From Leptothermofonsia sp049200465 (GTDB lineage: Bacteria > Cyanobacteriota > Cyanobacteriia > Leptolyngbyales > Leptolyngbyaceae), in contig NZ_CP120836.1 of the NCBI RefSeq assembly GCF_049200465.1, positions 1,798,001-1,862,000 on the forward strand: 64,000 bases of DNA, read 5' to 3'. A program made the translations under genes and the position numbers. Shown here one piece after another: positions 1 to 6,724 of this stretch (within the stretch, counting starts at the first letter, position 1; each line of letters starts with the position of its first letter). The notes under the pieces were generated by a model that was not told the DNA's origin, did not search any database, and was given only the letters and a program-made list of their open reading frames with translations.

Positions 1-45
1 TCTTCGTAAGGAAGAACCTCAGATAGTACAGAAAAGGCCAGCCCC

Positions 46-903
46 ATGCAATCAATTGAACTGAAGTTTCTGTTGAAATTACTGGGTTTTCCAAATTACC
101 GGGCAAAAATCATAGATGACAAACTAAAGCCTAATAAGGGAGCTACTGCCACAGACCGAAACAAAATTTGCCGTGAACTCAGTAAGCGAGGTATTGTAAG
201 TTACTCTCGTGAAGTCAGCAAGTTCAAAATCGAACCCACAGGAAAAAACTTGCTCAATTCAAATAATACAGAAATACCGTTAACAAACGATCACCTCAAG
301 GTTCTGAAAGCTTGCGAAAAAGAAATGATTACACCGAGCAAAGTGAAAGGTGTTGCCTCAGAAAAACGACAATTTGTGATTCAGGATCTGGAAGCAAAAG
401 GATTGATCAAAGTTGAAAAGGAAACCATTAAGGAAGTTTGGTTAACTGAGCAGGGGCAAGAGTATCTACTGGAAGAATGCCTTCCTGGTGGAAGTGCCAC
501 TATCACCCTGGACCTACTGAAAAACTACCTTATTTTTTTACGAAAAGCTGCTCAATTCTCTGCTGAGAAACCCACGGCCCAAATTTCCTCCCCACTTCAG
601 GAGGCTGTAGACTCCACTCCAATTTCAGCCAAACCTGATGATGAAACAATCCTTGAAACAATTAAAGCGCTTGATAAACAATTGAATACGGGTAACTATC
701 TACCAATTTTTCATCTTCGACAAAAGCTGCAACCTCCTTTATCCAGGGATGAATTAGATCAGGCGCTTTATCGCTTACAGCGGCAGGACAAAATTGAACT
801 CAGTTCTCTGGTGGAATCAATTCGCTACACTCCTGAACAAATTGAAGCTGGGATTCCTCAAGACTCTGGCGGTCCCCTGTTTTTTCTGGTTGTGAATGGA
901 TAG
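46..903 (+). CDS. Multi-winged-helix protein, first gene of a putative DNA-processing cassette
   Basis: I do not recognise a named family. The 285-residue protein is soluble, with no signal peptide or membrane segment. It reads as three winged-helix-like units: about residues 1-70 (ending in a basic wing and an EPTGKNLL turn), about 78-145 (LTNDHLKVLKACEKE to LTEQGQEYLLEE, the classic 'LT..G..yL' end of a wing), and about 200-285 (ETIKALDKQL onward, a helical pair followed by the strand SSLVESIRYT). It is followed 58 bp later by an AAA ATPase and then by a nuclease-FtsK fusion on the same strand, so it is probably co-transcribed with them. Inference: a DNA-binding or adaptor subunit that recognises the substrate or recruits the ATPases. 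The ATG has only a weak AAGG upstream. An open frame entering from the left edge ends at 62-64, so a preceding gene could overlap its start. Confidence 0.75.
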   Translation: MQSIELKFLLKLLGFPNYRAKIIDDKLKPNKGATATDRNKICRELSKRGIVSYSREVSKFKIEPTGKNLLNSNNTEIPLTNDHLKVLKACEKEMITPSKVKGVASEKRQFVIQDLEAKGLIKVEKETIKEVWLTEQGQEYLLEECLPGGSATITLDLLKNYLIFLRKAAQFSAEKPTAQISSPLQEAVDSTPISAKPDDETILETIKALDKQLNTGNYLPIFHLRQKLQPPLSRDELDQALYRLQRQDKIELSSLVESIRYTPEQIEAGIPQDSGGPLFFLVVNG

Positions 904-961
904 ATCTGTTAGCACCCCAAGTTTTTGACCCTGTTCCAGAAATCAGGTTGGAGGTAGTAAC

Positions 962-2923
962 GTGGCAACCATTGATGAAATTATTCAGCAAGAAGTGAAT
1001 CCCTTTGATCCGGTCACATTTAAGACTGGAAACTTCTGGCAGGAAGAGGATAACGACTTCGATTTGACGGTCGGATCGATTCATCAAGAGGCGATCGCCC
1101 AAATTACTCAAGTCGTCGCTCAGGTTGCAAAAGACCACCGTACCCGCACCATCATGCTTGCGGGAGATGTGGGTTCCGGTAAAAGCTATGTCCTTAAACG
1201 GTTAAAACAAGGTCTGAATGCCAAAGCCTTCTTTGTCTATATCCCGCCTTTTGTAGACAGTGATTACATCTGGCGGCATACCCTGCGACAAACAGTTGAC
1301 AGCTTGATGCACAAACCGGAAGGGAAGGGTGAATCTCAATTGCTCCTCTGGCTTAAAAGCCTATCTGTCTTCAATGATGGCAGTTTGCTGAAAAAGCCCT
1401 TGGGTGGGCGAGATCTGTTTATTGACAATTTCAAAAGTGCTTATCCATCGGATATTTTTCAGGCAAAAGAGTTTTTCGGGGTGTTGTTTGATCTGGCAAA
1501 TCCAGACCTTTACTTCACTGCCTGTAGCTGGTTACGGGGTGATGATTTGGATGAAGAAGATCTAAAAGCTTTAAAGGTAAAGAAATCCATTGATAGCGAG
1601 GCGGCAGCGAAGGGAATTCTGTCTAATTTAGGCAAAATCTCAGTTTCAACTTACCCCATTGTGCTTTGTTTTGATCAGGTTGAAAGTAAACAGCTACCGG
1701 ATGGTTCAGCCGATATTCAACCTATTTTCAACATCAGTACATCCTTTCATAACGAGTATCTGAAGAACTTTGTCATTATTATTAGCATTGTTACAAGTAC
1801 CTGGAAACAAAATAGCTATCGCATCCAGCAATCGGATAAAGATCGAATTGAAAAGTTAGTTCTCTTAAAACCAATTACCCTCGACCAAGCCGAATCACTC
1901 TGGGCAAGTAGACTATCTCTATTGCATAGTCAGGCAAATCCAAAGCCTGAATCAAACATCTATCCATTATCTAGAGAAACCTTAGAAAGCAAATTTCCAG
2001 GGGGCAAAACAACTCCTCGCTCGACACTTTTCCTGGGACAAAAATCATTTCTGTGTCACAAGCTTAATGTTGAGGAGCATCATATTAAAACTGATGTCGT
2101 AGCTTTTTTTAAATTTCTATGGGAACAGGAACTTAGAAAAACAGAACAGAGAGTAACCAGAATACGCCATTTTTCTGAACCTGAATTAATCTCAATGTTG
2201 AGCAGAGCATTGACTGCTCTACAGGTAAAAGAAATTCAGCTAAAGCTCCTACCCAGTAAGGCATTCGCAAGTTATTCTTTTGCCTACCAGGATCCCAGGC
2301 AAAATAGAAAGACAGGTCTTGTCTGGGTGGAGAGTCTGGGCACATCATTTTTCCACACAATGAATGCCTGTCAGAAAGCTCTGGAGGAGAAAAAATGTCA
2401 GGCATTATGCCTCATCCGGGCAGAAGGGACAGGCAGAGCCAACAGTAAGGGCTACAGTACCTATAAAAAGATTTTCATTGATAGAGCAAACAATCAGCAC
2501 ATCAAACCGGATCTTGAGTCAGTTCACTATCTGGCAACCTACGATCGCTTAGTCAATTCTGTCCATTCACAAGAACTGGTTGTTGCTGGAGAAACCATTA
2601 ACCTCAGCAAACTTGAAACCCTGGTTCGCGAAGCAGAAGTTTTGAAGGAATGCCGTCTTTTACAGGATTTGGGGATTTATCCTTCCAGCGGAGTTACCCC
2701 ACCTTCTCTACAAAAAGAGAAGGAATTTCTTCTTAACTTTATTAAAATCCACCATTTAATCGCAAGAAAGGTTGCCTCTCAAAATACCATCAGCCAATTT
2801 CCCAGGCTGAATAACGTTCACGTGGAGCAACTGATTCAAGAACTTTACCAGGAAAATCTCATCAGAATTTTGGATGCATCGGTACCACTGGATGAACAGA
2901 TTATCTGTTTAGTGCCCAATTAG
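962..2923 (+). CDS. AAA/STAND-like P-loop ATPase with C-terminal winged helix
   Basis: This is a 653-residue ATPase. The Walker A motif GDVGSGKS lies at residues 68-75 and a Walker B-like VLCFDQVE at 234-241. A sensor-1-like strand (VIIISIVTSTW, about 271-281) is followed by DRIEKLVLLKPIT and QAESLWASRL, the arrangement seen in ORC/Cdc6-like and STAND AAA ATPases. Residues about 395-560 form a domain I cannot assign (strand GLVWVES, helix, strand QALCLIRAE). It vaguely resembles a restriction-endonuclease fold but has no visible E-x-K, so that is speculation. The last 70 residues look like another winged helix. The start is GTG, chosen because GGAGG lies about 8 bases upstream. It sits between the winged-helix gene and the nuclease-motor gene (41 bp gap). 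Likely role: an ATP-driven sensor or loader for the nuclease-translocase. Confidence 0.8.
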   Translation: MATIDEIIQQEVNPFDPVTFKTGNFWQEEDNDFDLTVGSIHQEAIAQITQVVAQVAKDHRTRTIMLAGDVGSGKSYVLKRLKQGLNAKAFFVYIPPFVDSDYIWRHTLRQTVDSLMHKPEGKGESQLLLWLKSLSVFNDGSLLKKPLGGRDLFIDNFKSAYPSDIFQAKEFFGVLFDLANPDLYFTACSWLRGDDLDEEDLKALKVKKSIDSEAAAKGILSNLGKISVSTYPIVLCFDQVESKQLPDGSADIQPIFNISTSFHNEYLKNFVIIISIVTSTWKQNSYRIQQSDKDRIEKLVLLKPITLDQAESLWASRLSLLHSQANPKPESNIYPLSRETLESKFPGGKTTPRSTLFLGQKSFLCHKLNVEEHHIKTDVVAFFKFLWEQELRKTEQRVTRIRHFSEPELISMLSRALTALQVKEIQLKLLPSKAFASYSFAYQDPRQNRKTGLVWVESLGTSFFHTMNACQKALEEKKCQALCLIRAEGTGRANSKGYSTYKKIFIDRANNQHIKPDLESVHYLATYDRLVNSVHSQELVVAGETINLSKLETLVREAEVLKECRLLQDLGIYPSSGVTPPSLQKEKEFLLNFIKIHHLIARKVASQNTISQFPRLNNVHVEQLIQELYQENLIRILDASVPLDEQIICLVPN

Positions 2924-2964
2924 TGCCCAAAACAGTAAACCGATAAATAAGAATACTCCGTGTA

Positions 2965-5586
2965 ATGCCCTATTTAACCCAATCAACTGATATTCAGGCA
3001 GCCATTCATCAACTATCCACCCATCCAATTCTCTGGTTGGATACTGAAACGGCTGAATGGTGGACACCTCATCCCAAGCTATCCCTAATTCAGGTATTGG
3101 CGGATCTTGATGATCTTAATGGGGACTCGGTTTATTTACTTGATGTACTCAATCAACCTGATCTGGTGCAGCTCTTCGTGGACAGGATCATGCGCGATTC
3201 TGGAATTGAAAAGGTTATTCACAATGCCAGTTATGATTTGAAATTTTTAGGAAAAACAGATGCAAAAAATATTACCTGTACCTTAAAACTTGCAAAGCAA
3301 TTCCCAAAAACTGTTTTAGGAACCTCGAACTATAAACTCAAAACATTGGCAAAAGAGCTTTGCCAGTTTACAAATGTTGATGCAGAACAGCAGGGAAGCG
3401 ACTGGGGTAGGCGTCCTCTTGACGCAGAACAGCTACTTTACGCCAGAATGGAAACAGTTTATCTGGCTCAAGTCTATCAGTATTTACTCAGGCTAACGCC
3501 TCAACAAAACCCTCCTGGAACTGTGAGTAAACCAAACCAAACTGAAATACCTTCTTTTAGTGTCACTAAAGTTCGGGTTGCCTTTGAATGTGCCCGCCTG
3601 TTCTACTTAGTACATCATTTCGGAGGAATGGCGGTATTTTTTCCTAACGGTCAATCCAGCGGAATTGGTAATGCGTTTCATGATTTGTCGGATCAGTTTG
3701 TCAGAATGGCACTGAAAGAATCTCAGTTTCAGGAATTGTTTAAGCCTGAATTTGATCAATTGAAGGCTGAGGAAATTGCTGTCAAGCTGCAGGAGCAGTT
3801 TTACAGCCTGGTGTTCTTTCCTCATCTCGAGTCTGTAATCCAGCAAGATCCGGGTAAAGCAACTGCACTTCATCATCTCTGGCAGGGTTTGATAGGATTA
3901 GTTCAGCGGTGGGCGCAATTGCTTGTGAACAATCGACGTTACTGCTCTGCTGAGGAGGTAATCAGTAAAACCTTTCTTGCACAGGAACTCAATGTTCAGC
4001 ATCATTTTGCCTTACCCAATGGTGGTCAACAGCTTGTTAAAGGTCGCTTCGATAGCCTGGTCTATGATTTTGAGAAGCATCGTCTTTGCGTTGTAGAGTA
4101 CAAAACTTATCAGTCGCCTGATCAATCTGCTCAACTTGCCCAGGTTGCTCTTTATAGCTACATGCTTAAGGAGCAGGTCGGAGTCCCGATTAACTCCGCT
4201 GTCTATAGTGTTTTGCCTGACTGGAAAGAGTTGACATTTACCTGGGATGAACTGGAACAGACTGTTCACCAGATGATTCCGCATCGATTACAGCAAATGC
4301 AACAGTGGGCAGCCTGGGAACATGGGCAACCTGATCCTCCTCCCCCTACAGCCCAACCTTATCTTTGCGATATTTGTCCTCAGCGTACTAAGTGCCAGAC
4401 CTTTTTCACATCTACTGAATCTGGATCCAAATCGGTTGATTTGCCTGAAATAGATGCAACGGATCAACCGAAAATATCTGATACAGCCATCAACGAACCT
4501 CAACCCAAATCACCTGAGTCTGTTACGCCACCCATTACTTCAGAAATTGAGGCGATCGCTCACCAACTCGTTCAAACCCTTCAAGCATTTGGCATTGATG
4601 TAGAACATCAGGGGGTTGTGCTGGCTCCCGCATTTATTCGGGTCAAGCTGAAGCCCAATCTTGGGGTTAAAGTGGGTTCTATTCTCAAATCATCTAACGA
4701 TTTGCGAGTGCAGCTTGGACTGACCTATCCACCACTAATCGCCCCTCAGGCAGGGTACGTCAGCGTTGACTTGCCTCGCCCTGATCGTCAAACGGCTTAC
4801 TTTGATTGCTATATCCAGCCTCAGACCTTACCTCCCACTGAACCAATTCGGATTGCCATTGGAATTAACCTCGAAGGTCAACTGGTAGAAGCCGATTTGT
4901 CTGACCCCAACACCTGTCATTTTCTGGTAGGTGGAACAACGGGAAGCGGTAAGAGCGAGTTTTTGCGATCGCTCCTCCTCAGTCTCCTCGTAAGACACGC
5001 TCCCGATCATCTCAAAATTGCCCTGGTTGACCCAAAGCGCGTCACCTTTCCAGAATTTGAGCAGATGCCCTGGCTGTATCAGCCAGTTGTGAAAGAGGGC
5101 GATCGCGCAATCGAGTTAATGGAGAGCCTGGTTCAGGAGATGGACTCGCGATACAAGCAATTTGAGATGAATCAGTGTAATAGCTTGAGCAGCTATAACC
5201 AGAAGCTTAACCAGCAACCAGGGAAAATTTTGCCTCGAATTGTCTGTATTTTTGATGAATATGCCGATTTTATGGCAGAGAAGGAAACTGCCAAAGCCCT
5301 AGAGTTAAGTATTAAGCGCCTGGGAGCAATGGCGCGAGCGGCAGGTATTCACTTGATCATTGCCACTCAGCGTCCAGAGGCAAAAATTGTGACTCCGGTC
5401 ATTCGCTCAAACCTACCTGGACGAGTTGCCCTGCGGACTGCCAGTGAAGCGGATTCAATGATTATTTTGGGTGGAAAGCAGACCGAAGCAGCCTATTTGT
5501 TGGGGAAAGGGGACTTGCTCTATCAGGCAGGAGCCCGCCTGCTGCGATTACAGAGTTTATTCGCACCAACTGTTCAACTCCCTTAA
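2965..5586 (+). CDS. DEDD exonuclease / Cas4-like Fe-S nuclease / FtsK motor fusion
   Basis: The 873-residue protein has three enzymatic modules. (a) Residues 20-180 are an RNase D-type 3'-5' exonuclease: DTE at 26-28, the ExoII motif HNASYDLKFL with D91, and SDWGRRPL before ExoIII. In ExoIII the expected YAxxD reads YARME, so the last acidic residue is E163 instead of Asp. (b) Residues 203-480 are a Cas4/AddB/Dna2-like PD-(D/E)XK nuclease: H239, GRFD with D363, VVEYKT with E378 and K380, and four cysteines (C209, C468, C471, C477) spaced for a 4Fe-4S cluster. (c) Residues 525-873 are an FtsK alpha/beta-type motor: Walker A GGTTGSGKS (656-664), Walker B IVCIFDEYADF (759-769) and the ATQRPE segment (800-805). 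There is no FtsK membrane domain and no gamma (KOPS-reading) domain, so it is not the division translocase. Inference: a DNA-pumping, DNA-degrading machine working with the two upstream proteins. Confidence 0.88.
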   Translation: MPYLTQSTDIQAAIHQLSTHPILWLDTETAEWWTPHPKLSLIQVLADLDDLNGDSVYLLDVLNQPDLVQLFVDRIMRDSGIEKVIHNASYDLKFLGKTDAKNITCTLKLAKQFPKTVLGTSNYKLKTLAKELCQFTNVDAEQQGSDWGRRPLDAEQLLYARMETVYLAQVYQYLLRLTPQQNPPGTVSKPNQTEIPSFSVTKVRVAFECARLFYLVHHFGGMAVFFPNGQSSGIGNAFHDLSDQFVRMALKESQFQELFKPEFDQLKAEEIAVKLQEQFYSLVFFPHLESVIQQDPGKATALHHLWQGLIGLVQRWAQLLVNNRRYCSAEEVISKTFLAQELNVQHHFALPNGGQQLVKGRFDSLVYDFEKHRLCVVEYKTYQSPDQSAQLAQVALYSYMLKEQVGVPINSAVYSVLPDWKELTFTWDELEQTVHQMIPHRLQQMQQWAAWEHGQPDPPPPTAQPYLCDICPQRTKCQTFFTSTESGSKSVDLPEIDATDQPKISDTAINEPQPKSPESVTPPITSEIEAIAHQLVQTLQAFGIDVEHQGVVLAPAFIRVKLKPNLGVKVGSILKSSNDLRVQLGLTYPPLIAPQAGYVSVDLPRPDRQTAYFDCYIQPQTLPPTEPIRIAIGINLEGQLVEADLSDPNTCHFLVGGTTGSGKSEFLRSLLLSLLVRHAPDHLKIALVDPKRVTFPEFEQMPWLYQPVVKEGDRAIELMESLVQEMDSRYKQFEMNQCNSLSSYNQKLNQQPGKILPRIVCIFDEYADFMAEKETAKALELSIKRLGAMARAAGIHLIIATQRPEAKIVTPVIRSNLPGRVALRTASEADSMIILGGKQTEAAYLLGKGDLLYQAGARLLRLQSLFAPTVQLP

Positions 5587-5742
5587 AAACCTGTCGCAAG
5601 TCGGACGAATGATTTGTCTGAATAGAGTAAATTGCCTGAACAGCCTATTCGAGCAGGTAATTTTCTTTTGGAAACCAGAAAGAGTACTATTAGATTTCGG
5701 ATAGGTGCTCGATGTGTTAACGACTAGTTGAGAGCAAAGCCT

Positions 5743-6498
5743 GTGGTTCCTCTACGTGATGAAAACCCGACTCGCATTACGCCCTACGTTACCTATGGGC
5801 TGATTGCGGTCAATATTCTCGTTTTCCTGTTTGAATCCAGCATGATGGGTACGCCCTATCTGGAGGCGTTTATCCGCCATTGGTCGATTGTTCCCGCCCA
5901 ACTAACCGCAAGTTTTCACGGCGATCCTAATTACCCCCTTCTCTACGAGGGAAGCACGCTGATTACGTCTCAGTTTCTCCATGCCGGATTGCTGCATGTG
6001 GGTGGCAATATGCTCTACCTGTGGATCTTTGGCAATAATGTGGAAGAGCAGATGGGACGAGTTCGGTTCTTGTTGTTCTACCTCCTTTGTGGAGTTCTGG
6101 CGGCCCTGGCCCAGTGGTTCTTTGCACCGGAATCGACCATTCCTTCTTTAGGGGCCAGTGGGGCGATCGCAGGGGTCATGGGAGCCTACATCTTGCGCTT
6201 TCCCCAGGTCAGAATTCTTACCGTCGTTCCCCTCTTCATTTTCTTTACAACCCTGCAAATTCCCGCCATTGTCTATCTTGGCATCTGGTTTGTGCAGCAA
6301 GCGTTGTACGGTCTTGCCAGTTTCAATACGCCCACTATGGTAGGAATGGAAGGTGGTGGTGTTGCTTACTGGGCCCACGCAGGCGGGTTTGTGTTTGGTG
6401 CCGTTTTATGCCCTCTCTTTGGCCTATTTTCCAAACCAGCTATCCCCAATGCTGGACCCGATGTCCAATCACCGGGAGGACAATTAAATCTGGATTGA
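5743..6498 (+). CDS. Rhomboid family intramembrane serine protease
   Basis: Polytopic membrane protease that cleaves substrates within the bilayer. About six hydrophobic segments are visible. The catalytic Ser is in LGASGAIAGVMGAY and the catalytic His in AYWAHAGGFVFGA. The loop-1 region before the first conserved membrane motif (HAGLLHVGGNMLYLWIFG) is typical of bacterial rhomboids. I place the start at GTG 5743, giving MVPLRDENPTRIT as in many cyanobacterial relatives. A TTG at 5728 would add five residues, and neither has a strong Shine-Dalgarno. The C-terminus is short and hydrophilic. It lies 156 bp after the nuclease-motor gene and is probably not part of that cassette. A close paralog starts the opposite end of the window (63577-64000). 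Substrates are unknown. Confidence 0.9.
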   Translation: MVPLRDENPTRITPYVTYGLIAVNILVFLFESSMMGTPYLEAFIRHWSIVPAQLTASFHGDPNYPLLYEGSTLITSQFLHAGLLHVGGNMLYLWIFGNNVEEQMGRVRFLLFYLLCGVLAALAQWFFAPESTIPSLGASGAIAGVMGAYILRFPQVRILTVVPLFIFFTTLQIPAIVYLGIWFVQQALYGLASFNTPTMVGMEGGGVAYWAHAGGFVFGAVLCPLFGLFSKPAIPNAGPDVQSPGGQLNLD

Positions 6499-6537
6499 AT
6501 CTGGAATCACCAGACTCCTGTAACGGTTGACGAGCAT

Positions 6538-6648
6538 ATGGAAACTATTGACTGGATGAGTGTGATCCCAGTTGGAATTGCGATCGTCATTCTGATTGGC
6601 GGCATGGCAATGATGTTCACCGGAATCTGGACATCAAGGGGAAAGTAG
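6538..6648 (+). CDS. Small single-span membrane protein (36 aa), hypothetical
   Basis: A 36-codon ORF starts at ATG 6538 and ends at TAG 6646-6648. It encodes a short acidic N-terminus (METIDWMS), one hydrophobic helix of about 22 residues containing a GGMAMM segment, and a polar end (TSRGK). The layout resembles small photosystem or cytochrome subunits, but I cannot match it to any named one (not PsbT, PsbM, PetN or Psb30 by eye). It sits on the same strand between the rhomboid gene (39 bp upstream) and a pentapeptide-repeat gene. No strong ribosome-binding site is seen. Treat it as a plausible but unproven gene. Confidence 0.45.
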   Translation: METIDWMSVIPVGIAIVILIGGMAMMFTGIWTSRGK

Positions 6649-6724
6649 CCAGGATGAATAATCGACGTACTCGAAGTTGGCAGAAGTCTGTATTCTGATA
6701 TCAGCTAACTCCGGGTCGATCGCT

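Noticed and set aside
1..64. C-terminal end of an upstream gene (open frame stopping at 62-64)
   Set aside because: Only about 20 codons are visible and they carry no recognisable motif, so it is not listed as a gene.
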